The notes under the pieces were generated by a model. That model searched no databases. It was not told where the DNA came from and saw nothing but the letters and a program-made list of their open reading frames with translations. The position numbers were made by a program, and so were the translations under genes. DNA of 13,963 bases from DAIRET01 sp036795455 (lineage in GTDB: Bacteria; Bacteroidota; Ignavibacteria; Ignavibacteriales; Ignavibacteriaceae): positions 1-13,963 of the forward strand of contig DAIRET010000070.1 of NCBI GenBank assembly GCA_036795455.1, read 5' to 3'. This document shows positions 7,893 to 13,963 of the stretch, piece after piece. Positions within the stretch are counted from its first letter, which is position 1, and each line of letters opens with the position of its first letter.

Positions 7893-7904
7893 TTGATTAA
7901 TCAA
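7893..7904. promoter_or_regulatory. Perfect 12-bp palindrome, possible operator
   Basis: TTGATTAATCAA is a perfect palindrome with no spacer, centred about 64 nt upstream of the expected start site of the minus-strand lipoprotein gene. It lies between that promoter and the stop of the radical SAM gene. It cannot fold into a useful hairpin, so a protein-binding site is more likely than a terminator. It resembles Crp/Fnr half sites but with 2 rather than 4 central bases. Confidence 0.3.
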
Positions 7905-7924
7905 ATTAGTATCATCCCCTTAAT

Positions 7925-9403
7925 CTAAATCCGCTCTGCAATCCTTCTAAAATGAAACCCATAAACAGCGAATGTCATCGCCGTAGAAAACTTCTTCGGA
8001 TACTTCAAGATACTGTAGAAAAACATTTTCCAGAAATACTTCTTCCCTTTTTCAAGGATGCCGATACGCCATAATAATTTGAGAAATGCTGTGATCTCTT
8101 CTTTAGATAATTTTTGCGATTTCCAAACAGGTAGTTTGTATTCGGATAAAAATAGTTTTACTCTTTCATAATATGCTTTCGGGGCATAAATAGAATCAAT
8201 TATTCTTGAGTAACCCTTGATTAATTCACTATAACTCATCTTCGGAATAATGTTCGTTGCTCCATCCATATTGTTTCCGCTCCATTGCTCCAGTAGCCTG
8301 TTTTCCTTTTGCAGCCGGTTGTAGAGTTTAGTACCGGTCGGGGCATTAAGCAAACCGACCATTGCAGAGACTATTCCGCTTTCTTTAATGAAGGCGATTT
8401 GCTTATCAAAGGTATCGGAAGAGTCGTTATCAAAACCGACTATGAATCCGCCAGAAACTATCATACCGTTCTTTTGTAATTTCTTAACCGCATGTATTAA
8501 ATCCTTCTTCATGTTTTGTTTTTTGCCGCATTCGGTTAAACTTGCTTCATCCGGTGTTTCAATACCAATAAAAATACTATGTACGGCAGCATCAATCATT
8601 TTCTGCATCAACTCATCATCATCGGCAACTGTTATTGTAACTTCTGTAATAAAATTAAAAGGATACTTTCTTTTCATCTGCCATTCTTTCAATTCGGGAA
8701 GTATTTCATCCTTCAATTTTCTTTTGTTCCCGATAAAATTATCGTCAACTATAGATACACCACCCCGCCAGCCTAATTTATAAAGCGCATCAAGTTCATT
8801 AAAAAACTGCTCTTTTGATTTTGCCCTGACTTTCCGACCGTTTAACATTGTAATACTACAAAACTCACAATCGTAAGGGCAGCCCCGTGAATACTGAATA
8901 CTCATCGAAGCATACTTTTTCATGTCAAGCAGTTCCCACATCGGAACGGGTGCCAATTGAACCGGGGGGAATTCATCACTCCGGTAAACATGTTTTAAAA
9001 CTCCATTTTTCAAATCTTCGAGAAATAGCGGAATCGTTACTTCACCTTCATTAAGAATAAAGTGATCTACCCCAAGTATATCTTGAAATTGCGTAGTTGC
9101 ATAAGGACCACCGGCAATCACTTTGACACCGAGTTTATTTGCTCTTCTAATAACATCTTTGAATGAATGAGCCTGAACATTCATTCCGCTGAGGAAAAGA
9201 TAATCCGCCCATAGAATATCTTCATCTTTCATTTTAGATACATTTAAGTCGATTAATCTCTTCTTCCATTCTTTTGGTAGGAGTGCAGCAACTGTAATCA
9301 ATCCGAGCGGAGGTTCAGCCGATTTTTTCGATACAAAATTCAGTGCTTCTTTAAAACTCCAAAACGTAGAAGGAGTTTCCGGGTAGACTAATAGTATATT
9401 CAT
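7925..9403 (-). CDS. B12-binding-domain radical SAM protein with DUF4070-like C-terminus
   Basis: The 492-residue protein has an N-terminal cobalamin-binding-like Rossmann domain (residues 1-145, with LGLITVAALLP, IDLNV and VIAGGPYATT). A radical SAM barrel follows, with the CxxxCxxC cluster motif as Cys175, Cys179 and Cys182 in RGCPYDCEFC. Further family blocks are GWRGGVSIVDDNFIGNKRKL, IFIGIETPDEASLTECGKKQN and GGFIVGFDND. The C-terminal 130 residues match the DUF4070 type found in this group. The cobalamin domain lacks a visible DxHxxG motif, so any cobalamin would be bound base-off without a protein histidine. Related proteins include the hopanoid C-2 methylase HpnP, but close similarity to HpnP cannot be claimed; an unassigned radical methylase or other C-H activation step is the safe call. 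AAGGA precedes the ATG at 9403 by 6 nt. It is divergent from the two-component genes. Confidence 0.92.
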   Translation of the reverse strand: MNILLVYPETPSTFWSFKEALNFVSKKSAEPPLGLITVAALLPKEWKKRLIDLNVSKMKDEDILWADYLFLSGMNVQAHSFKDVIRRANKLGVKVIAGGPYATTQFQDILGVDHFILNEGEVTIPLFLEDLKNGVLKHVYRSDEFPPVQLAPVPMWELLDMKKYASMSIQYSRGCPYDCEFCSITMLNGRKVRAKSKEQFFNELDALYKLGWRGGVSIVDDNFIGNKRKLKDEILPELKEWQMKRKYPFNFITEVTITVADDDELMQKMIDAAVHSIFIGIETPDEASLTECGKKQNMKKDLIHAVKKLQKNGMIVSGGFIVGFDNDSSDTFDKQIAFIKESGIVSAMVGLLNAPTGTKLYNRLQKENRLLEQWSGNNMDGATNIIPKMSYSELIKGYSRIIDSIYAPKAYYERVKLFLSEYKLPVWKSQKLSKEEITAFLKLLWRIGILEKGKKYFWKMFFYSILKYPKKFSTAMTFAVYGFHFRRIAERI

Positions 9404-9496
9404 TTGATTCCTTATTAATACTCATTATTCGTAATGCAATTTGCTCTCTTTTAGAATGAGATATTGTAAAAGAAATGTAAAAGCGGAGAGTGAGCA

Positions 9497-9528
9497 TTTG
9501 CAGTTTTCCGGTTTATACTCCATATTTC
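9497..9528 (+). promoter_or_regulatory. Promoter candidate for the two-component operon
   Basis: TTTG (9497-9500) is 20 nt from CATATTTC (9521-9528), which has two mismatches to TAnnTTTG. Position relative to the ATG at 9555 is plausible, but the match is weak. Confidence 0.25.
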
Positions 9529-9554
9529 AATATGATTTTCATAGAGTTAATATT

Positions 9555-10589
9555 ATGAAAAGAAGGAACTCATTCTTCTTTTATGTTGTCTTTTTTGTAC
9601 TTGCTCAATTCGCATGGATGGGTTTGCTCGGCTTGTGGATATACTGGTATGTATCCAACTACCTGATTTTTGAACAGGTAGAAGATAAGCTTTCACCGCA
9701 GATAATTATAGATAGTCCCAACGTGTTCATTTTTGTCGGTGGTATTATCTTAATAATTGCAATTGCTTTCTGGATGTCGGTTATCTTTAAAAACCTTAGC
9801 CTTCACATTAAAATAGCAAGGCTGCATGATTCGTTTATTGCCAATATTACGCATGAATTAAAATCACCTTTGAGTTCGATCCAGCTTTACCTTGAAACAT
9901 TGACTAAAAGAAACGTTGAACCGGAAGTTCAAAAAAAATTTCTTCAAATAATGGTAAAAGACACAAACCGCTTGAACAATCTTATAAGCTCCATACTTGA
10001 GATTTCCAAGTATGAACAGAAGCGCTCGCTGTTCGACTTTCATGTTTACGATGCTGATGAGACTCTAAAACAAATATTAAATGAAACTGCGGAACATTTT
10101 AATTTAACCGGCGAATCGTTCTCTGTTGAAGGAGAATTAAATTCAAAGTATAAAGCCGACCTTACAACGCTGAGAATACTATTTAACAACCTGACAGACA
10201 ATGCAGTAAAATATTCAACCGGTAAAGTAGAGATAAAAGTACAACTAATACAGCAGAAGAAAAAAATAATCATTCATTTTAAAGATAGCGGGATAGGTAT
10301 TTCCCCGGCACACCAGAAAAAGATTTTCAATAAATTCCACAGGATTTACGGCAAGAATATTCCGAGTGTTAAAGGAACCGGGTTGGGACTTTTTTATGCA
10401 AGGGAAATAATTAAAAAGCACGATGGAACCATTTCTGTAACAAGTGCCGGTGAAGAAAAAGGCTCGTTGTTTAAGATCGAAATACCTGTTTATAGTTCTT
10501 CACGAAAAAGGTTCATTAAAGAATTGATAAGAAGTAAAGAAAAAGAGAATAACAAAACAACCCATCAGAGTGAACAATATGACGGATAA
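9555..10589 (+). CDS. Membrane sensor histidine kinase
   Basis: The 344-residue kinase has two membrane segments (about 10-33 and 57-78) joined by only about 23 residues, so there is almost no extracytoplasmic sensor. No HAMP domain is apparent. The dimerisation domain carries the phospho-acceptor His100 in FIANITHELKSP. The ATP-binding domain shows an N box (LFNNLTDNAVKYS, Asn212 and Asn216), a G1 box DSGIGIS (244-250) and a G2 box KGTGLGLF (273-280). It should autophosphorylate and pass phosphate to the response regulator encoded next, whose start overlaps its last codons. The frame stays open upstream to 9441, but the ATG at 9555 begins the typical basic-then-hydrophobic N-terminus; the longer version would carry a polar 38-residue leader. 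The signal sensed is unknown and may be intramembrane. Confidence 0.93.
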   Translation: MKRRNSFFFYVVFFVLAQFAWMGLLGLWIYWYVSNYLIFEQVEDKLSPQIIIDSPNVFIFVGGIILIIAIAFWMSVIFKNLSLHIKIARLHDSFIANITHELKSPLSSIQLYLETLTKRNVEPEVQKKFLQIMVKDTNRLNNLISSILEISKYEQKRSLFDFHVYDADETLKQILNETAEHFNLTGESFSVEGELNSKYKADLTTLRILFNNLTDNAVKYSTGKVEIKVQLIQQKKKIIIHFKDSGIGISPAHQKKIFNKFHRIYGKNIPSVKGTGLGLFYAREIIKKHDGTISVTSAGEEKGSLFKIEIPVYSSSRKRFIKELIRSKEKENNKTTHQSEQYDG

Positions 10590-11286
10590 GCAAAAAATTT
10601 TAGTAGTTGAAGATGAAGAAGCACTTGCATTCGGGATTGAATTCAACCTTATGCAGGAAGGTTACTCGGTTACAATTGCAAAAGACGGGAAAGAAGCCGT
10701 CGAACTGATTAATGCAAATACTTTCGATTTATTTATACTGGATATTATGCTCCCTTATCTTGATGGATTCGAGATTGCTCAATATATTCGTGAAAAAGAT
10801 CCTCAAATTCCGATTCTCATTTTAACTGCCCGAACAAAAAAAGAAGATAAAATTAAAGGACTGGAAATCGGAGTTGATGATTATTTAACAAAACCGTTCC
10901 ACCTTGAAGAATTACTTCTCCGTATCCAGGGAATGCTAAAACGAAAAAGCTGGTATAGAGAAATACTTACGGAAAACCCGGAATATAAGTTCGGAAAGAA
11001 TACTCTTAACTTTTCAACTTTTGAATGTTCGCACGGGAATAGACAATTCCGGATGACTACACAAGAAGCTATTACTATGAAATATTTCATCGAGAATAAA
11101 GGGAAGATAATAACCCGGAAAGAATTGCTTGAAAATGTGTGGAAAATTAACCCTGATGTTGAAACAAGAACAGTTGATAATTTTATAGTACGACTGAGAA
11201 AGCTATTTGAAAACGATCCTTCCGAGCCAGTTTATATTAAAAGCATAAGAAGTGCAGGTTATATGTTTAGCGAAGACAAGAACTAA
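10579..11286 (+). CDS. OmpR/PhoB-family response regulator
   Basis: The 235-residue protein has a receiver domain with acidic pocket EDE (11-13), phospho-acceptor Asp55 in LDIMLPYLDG, Thr83 and Lys105 in TKPF. It is followed by a C-terminal winged-helix DNA-binding domain (about 137-232) with the usual RKELLENVW and TVDNFIVRLRKLFE blocks and the final SIRSAGYMF. The ATG at 10579 overlaps the kinase stop by 11 nt, which implies translational coupling; a GTG at 10570 is an alternative 3 codons earlier. It is the cognate partner of the kinase by position and should control transcription. Its targets cannot be read from the sequence. The next gene starts 77 nt downstream with no clear terminator, so read-through is possible. 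Confidence 0.96.
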   Translation: MTDKQKILVVEDEEALAFGIEFNLMQEGYSVTIAKDGKEAVELINANTFDLFILDIMLPYLDGFEIAQYIREKDPQIPILILTARTKKEDKIKGLEIGVDDYLTKPFHLEELLLRIQGMLKRKSWYREILTENPEYKFGKNTLNFSTFECSHGNRQFRMTTQEAITMKYFIENKGKIITRKELLENVWKINPDVETRTVDNFIVRLRKLFENDPSEPVYIKSIRSAGYMFSEDKN

Positions 11287-11363
11287 TTTTTTCCTACTAA
11301 ACTTCTCTGTTATTTTTCCGATTATATTGTGTAGACTATTGTTGAATTATTCTTCATAATTAA

Positions 11364-12512
11364 TTGAAAAAAGTATATTTAAATAATGCAGCCACTTCTT
11401 ATCCTAAACCAATTTCAGTTCTAACTGCTGTTAATGAATATCTCTCTAAACCCCCATTCCACTCGGCAAGAGCTGGTTTTGAGAATGTAGATAATGACAT
11501 CACTACCGAATGCAGAAATAGATTGGCTAAGCTATTTAATGTAAACGACGCAAACAGAATAATATTTACTTCCGGAAGCACCGAATCACTAAACCTCGCT
11601 ATCTTGGGATCTGAATTTAACAATGCCCACATAATTACAACAAACACCGAACATAATTCAGTGCTTCGACCGTTAAAGACATTAGAACGTGAAAAAAGAA
11701 TATCACTTTCGATAGTTGCGTCGGACACTTGTGGATCTGTCTCGCCTGATGATATAGAAAAAGAGATTAATTCAAAAACTTCAGCAATAGTAATCAACCA
11801 TGCATCAAATGTTACAGGCATTGTGCAAGATTTGAAATCAATTTCAGAAATCGCGAATAAATATAATCTCAGATTTATTGTTGATGCTTCTCAATCAGCA
11901 GGCGTAATAGATATTGATTTCACAGGATTAAATATAGACCTACTTGCATTTACCGGGCATAAATCCCTATTTGGTTTGCAAGGAATTGGCGGTTTAATAA
12001 TCAAAGAAGGAATAACTCTTAAACCGATTAAATTTGGAGGTACCGGTATAAGAAGCGATTACTTATATCAACCTGAGGATTTACCTCTTTTTTACGAAGC
12101 GGGAACCCCTAATATGCCGGGGATTGTATCATTGAATGAAGGATGTAAATACATAGAAAAAACCGGAATGATTTCAATAGCCAATCATAAAAAAGAACTT
12201 ACCGGATTAATAAGAAACAGCATAGACGAATTACCTAGTGTTCGAGTGTTGGATTTATCTGAAAAGAACAACTTAGCAATAATCAATCTTATGTTTTATG
12301 ATTTTGAACCGGAAGATGCCAGCTATATACTTGAGCAATCTTTTGGAATAGTGACTCGATCCGGATTGCACTGTGCCCCTTTAATTCATATCTCTATAGG
12401 TTCGAATCCTTTGGGTACAGTAAGAATAAGTCCATCACATTTTAATACTATTGATGATATTCAATACTTGATTGATTCTATAAAGATAATTTGCGAAGGA
12501 CGGGGATTTTGA
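11364..12512 (+). CDS. Cysteine desulfurase-family aminotransferase class V enzyme
   Basis: The 382-residue PLP enzyme belongs to the class V aminotransferase fold. The signatures are NNAATSYPKP at the N-terminus, SGSTESLN (70-77), TEHNSVLRP (His97 stacking on PLP), VDASQSAG (Asp174, Gln177), the Schiff-base Lys200 in FTGHKS, and Cys337 in RSGLHCAPLIH, a likely sulfur-accepting cysteine. The GLHCAP context and short C-terminus resemble the EF2568-type 'cysteine desulfurase family' rather than housekeeping IscS or SufS. It would remove sulfur or selenium from cysteine or selenocysteine and hand it to an unknown acceptor. The start is TTG at 11364; no ATG fits before the conserved NNAATS block, and no clear Shine-Dalgarno site is seen. 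A TTGA overlap links it to the next ORF. No iscU-, sufE- or selD-like partner is visible. Confidence 0.93.
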   Translation: MKKVYLNNAATSYPKPISVLTAVNEYLSKPPFHSARAGFENVDNDITTECRNRLAKLFNVNDANRIIFTSGSTESLNLAILGSEFNNAHIITTNTEHNSVLRPLKTLEREKRISLSIVASDTCGSVSPDDIEKEINSKTSAIVINHASNVTGIVQDLKSISEIANKYNLRFIVDASQSAGVIDIDFTGLNIDLLAFTGHKSLFGLQGIGGLIIKEGITLKPIKFGGTGIRSDYLYQPEDLPLFYEAGTPNMPGIVSLNEGCKYIEKTGMISIANHKKELTGLIRNSIDELPSVRVLDLSEKNNLAIINLMFYDFEPEDASYILEQSFGIVTRSGLHCAPLIHISIGSNPLGTVRISPSHFNTIDDIQYLIDSIKIICEGRGF

Positions 12513-12793
12513 GGATAGTTGACTCTAAACTAATTGAAAATTGTTTCGAAGGTACTGATATAAAGGAGATTCTTTTAGATAAGGAAATAAGTAAAGAATT
12601 CATTTTTTACTTAAAAGGTGATTCTTTTATGCAATATTTTCCAATGTTTTCGAAACCTTTTTTTAAGATTGATGTAAGTGGTAAGTATATCATTAAGGGA
12701 ATTGTTGGGTTTAAAACATTGAGAATAATACTAAAGCAAAAACCAACAGAAGTGTATAAAGAGTTCGAGAGATTGGTAAATAATTTTGAGTAG
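12509..12793 (+). CDS. Unknown 94-aa protein translationally coupled to the desulfurase-like gene
   Basis: I do not recognise the family. The TTG at 12509 overlaps the preceding TGA (TTGA) and has AAGGA at 12496-12500, 8 nt upstream, so it is preferred over an in-frame TTG at 12491. The product starts MRIVDSKLIENCFEG and is mixed alpha/beta, with one cysteine (Cys12), a segment FYLKGDSFMQYFPMF and a later hydrophobic patch KYIIKGIVGFKTLRIIL that could be a buried strand-helix. There is no signal peptide and no paired CxxC. Lysine-rich composition and AT-rich codons match its neighbours. The overlap suggests that it works with the PLP enzyme, perhaps as a partner or acceptor; this is inference only. 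Confidence 0.65.
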   Translation: MRIVDSKLIENCFEGTDIKEILLDKEISKEFIFYLKGDSFMQYFPMFSKPFFKIDVSGKYIIKGIVGFKTLRIILKQKPTEVYKEFERLVNNFE

Positions 12794-12842
12794 AATTTAT
12801 AATATTTAATCAAAATTCATTAATATTAAGAAAGGAAGCGAG

Positions 12843-13028
12843 ATGGCTGCAAAACTAATATCATATTATAAAAAAGCAAAAGAACTGGGGGGAATAAAAG
12901 CCGAGATGAGACTGGCAATAATTACAAAAATTCCATCTGCAAAAGCCGAGGTGGCGCCTGATACTCCAGAAAATATCAGGTTGTTTGAAAACGCTTTAGC
13001 CGAAATACAAAAAGAGTATCATAAATAA
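12843..13028 (+). CDS. Unknown small helical protein, 61 aa
   Basis: I do not recognise this family. The ATG at 12843 follows AAGGAAG at a usual distance, and the stop lies 12 nt before the next ATG, so it is well placed in the cluster. The product has no cysteine or histidine pair: the N-terminal half is a basic amphipathic helix (LISYYKKAKELGGIKAEMRL), the middle carries IITKIPSAKAEV, and the end is a second helix with acidic residues. This suggests two helices joined by a short loop, perhaps a binding partner of the V4R-like proteins encoded next. It is 49 nt from the gene upstream, a gap with no strong promoter or terminator. Confidence 0.7.
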   Translation: MAAKLISYYKKAKELGGIKAEMRLAIITKIPSAKAEVAPDTPENIRLFENALAEIQKEYHK

Positions 13029-13040
13029 AGGAGATGAAAA

Positions 13041-13568
13041 ATGATTGAACTAAAAAAACACAATTTAATACTTGACCATCGCTATGATGTTAAAGCGAAG
13101 AGACATTATCTGAATGGTTTTAACATAGTATTCCACTGCCACCACTATACAACACTCTACACTCAACTCGCAATTGATGCCGGTGAAACAGAACTTTTAG
13201 CAAAAGTATCTGAAGAAATTTTCCTTGAAATGTTGAAGTCGTATTATGAACAACATGATGTTAAAACACTTGAAGACAGAATACATTACGGTTGTCAATA
13301 TTATGCTGCCGTTGGTTTGGGAAAAATGGTTCTTCAGTATTTTGGAGATGATTCCGGGCAGGTAAAACTTGAAAAATCCCACGTTGATTCCGGTTGGATT
13401 AAAAAGTGGGGACAATTCGATAAACCGGTTAATTTTATTGGTAAGGGCTTTGTTGCTGCATTATTTGCCGCTATAAACGATGCTCCGATTTCTACTTTCT
13501 ATGTAGAAGAAACAGAGAGTATAGTTATGGGTGCAGAGCATTCAATTTTCAGAGTTGTAAAGAAGTAA
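13041..13568 (+). CDS. V4R (4-vinyl-reductase-like) domain protein, 175 aa
   Basis: The C-terminal half fits a V4R small-molecule-binding domain. A YYAAVGLGKMVLQYF block (about 87-101) leads to DKPVNFIGKGFVAALFAAIN (128-147), then YVEETESIVMGAEHSIFRV (154-172), which follows the family pattern of an ExxC…GDxxCxF ending. The cysteines usual at the PVC, ETEC and xxCxF positions are replaced by Asn131, Ser160 and Ser168, so a cysteine-bound metal is unlikely. The N-terminal half has an unusual FHCHHY cluster (His32-Cys33-His34-His35) that could bind metal or heme. AAGGAG stands 6 nt before the ATG at 13041. V4R domains sense or bind hydrophobic ligands or tetrapyrroles in other proteins; the ligand here is unknown. 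It is one of two adjacent V4R-like genes with 12-nt spacers. Confidence 0.7.
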   Translation: MIELKKHNLILDHRYDVKAKRHYLNGFNIVFHCHHYTTLYTQLAIDAGETELLAKVSEEIFLEMLKSYYEQHDVKTLEDRIHYGCQYYAAVGLGKMVLQYFGDDSGQVKLEKSHVDSGWIKKWGQFDKPVNFIGKGFVAALFAAINDAPISTFYVEETESIVMGAEHSIFRVVKK

Positions 13569-13580
13569 AGGAGTATTATT

Positions 13581-13963
13581 ATGGCTATAAATAGAAAAAA
13601 AATCATCGAAGATATGAGTAAAATCAAATTAGTCCCGGATGAAAACGGTCTAATTGAAGGTTTTAATGTTTTAGTTAATCAACTTCCGGCTCGATTCTGG
13701 AACAGCTTTGCAAACAGATTAACGGGTAAAACACCAAACGAAATTATGTCATCAGTTGAATTCCTCTTGATAAATGCTGCTCATGAATGCGGTTATCATA
13801 CCGGCTATGGTATTATTACTTCTGACGAGTGGAAATCAGTTGTTTCACCGATGGTTGAAAAACAACCCGATGATATTCTTCACGGAGCATTTGCTGTACT
13901 AACTGCATTAGGTTGGGCTAATACAGAACTTATTGAATTAGTTCCCGGTGAAAAACTTGTTGT
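13581..13963 (+). CDS. Second V4R-like protein, 3' end outside window
   Basis: 127 codons are visible and the frame is still open at the window edge. The ATG follows AAGGAG with 7 nt spacing, 12 nt after the previous stop. It shares a GFNV motif (residues 27-30) with the preceding protein (GFNI at 26-29), and its visible end, HGAFAVLTALGWANTELIELVPGEKLVV, matches the V4R GWG-then-strand block. This suggests that the two are paralogous or at least of the same fold. AAHECGYHTGYG (67-78) has histidines and a cysteine that could bind a ligand, but at a different place from the HCHH cluster of its neighbour. The C-terminal cysteine positions cannot be judged because the sequence ends. Confidence 0.65.
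   Translation, partial: MAINRKKIIEDMSKIKLVPDENGLIEGFNVLVNQLPARFWNSFANRLTGKTPNEIMSSVEFLLINAAHECGYHTGYGIITSDEWKSVVSPMVEKQPDDILHGAFAVLTALGWANTELIELVPGEKLV

Noticed and set aside
7893..7904. Fnr box
   Set aside because: The half sites match, but the centre is 2 bp instead of the 4 bp of TTGAT-N4-ATCAA, so I list it only as a palindrome.
8388..8783. 131-codon open frame on the plus strand
   Set aside because: It lies wholly antisense inside the radical SAM gene, whose motifs are intact, and it has no convincing ribosome site or family motif.
9441..9554. Upstream extension of the histidine kinase frame
   Set aside because: The added 38 residues are polar and unlike a kinase N-terminus, begin with TTG and would cover the likely promoter region; the ATG at 9555 starts a typical membrane segment.
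11287..11363. Terminator or promoter between the response regulator and the desulfurase-like gene
   Set aside because: The stretch is T-rich but has no stable stem and no convincing TTTG/TAnnTTTG pair, so neither was annotated.
11399..11821. 140-codon open frame on the minus strand
   Set aside because: It is antisense to the conserved core of the desulfurase-like enzyme and shows no protein family features.

Overview
The window is AT-rich, densely coded bacterial DNA, most likely from the Bacteroidota/Chlorobiota (FCB) group and perhaps an Ignavibacteria-type organism. The grounds are a BshC-type bacillithiol enzyme, several promoter candidates of the Bacteroidota type (TTTG, about 20 nt, TAnnTTTG), a mixture of genes with and without Shine-Dalgarno sites, and lipoprotein-rich exported proteins. 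The lineage is inferred from these features; no marker gene such as rRNA is present.

Layout. Positions 1-116 hold the last 37 codons of an unidentified gene. Next comes bshC (277-1923, +), which converges on an exported M2-like metallopeptidase lipoprotein (1978-3684, -) across a perfect 11-bp hairpin that works best as a terminator for the peptidase. The peptidase diverges from a small unknown gene (3792-4136, +). A polypyrimidine stretch with four 12-bp repeat units follows. Four minus-strand genes come next: pirin (4271-5287), a C69-type Ntn-hydrolase dipeptidase (5397-7208), a lipocalin-like lipoprotein (7327-7770) and a B12-binding radical SAM protein with a DUF4070-like C-terminus (7925-9403). 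Clear hairpin terminators follow the dipeptidase and the lipoprotein, so these are mostly separate transcription units rather than one operon.

The right-hand third is on the plus strand. A two-component pair (histidine kinase 9555-10589, OmpR-type regulator 10579-11286, overlapping by 11 nt) diverges from the radical SAM gene. It is followed by a tightly spaced cluster: a class V aminotransferase/cysteine desulfurase-like enzyme (11364-12512), an overlapping unknown 94-aa ORF with a TTG start (12509-12793), an unknown 61-aa protein (12843-13028), and two successive proteins resembling V4R (4-vinyl-reductase-like) small-molecule-binding domains (13041-13568, and 13581 to the window edge).

How the genes may work together. 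Most of the left and middle region looks like ordinary accessory housekeeping: thiol metabolism, peptide turnover in the envelope and a cofactor-dependent radical enzyme. The least explained part is the terminal cluster. A sulfur- or selenium-handling PLP enzyme sits beside two uncharacterised small proteins and a V4R-like pair; the one whose C-terminus is visible lacks the domain's usual cysteines. A shared function is inferred only from spacing and strand. No tRNA, rRNA, CRISPR array, insertion sequence or att site was seen, and no gene-free stretch exceeds 300 bases.
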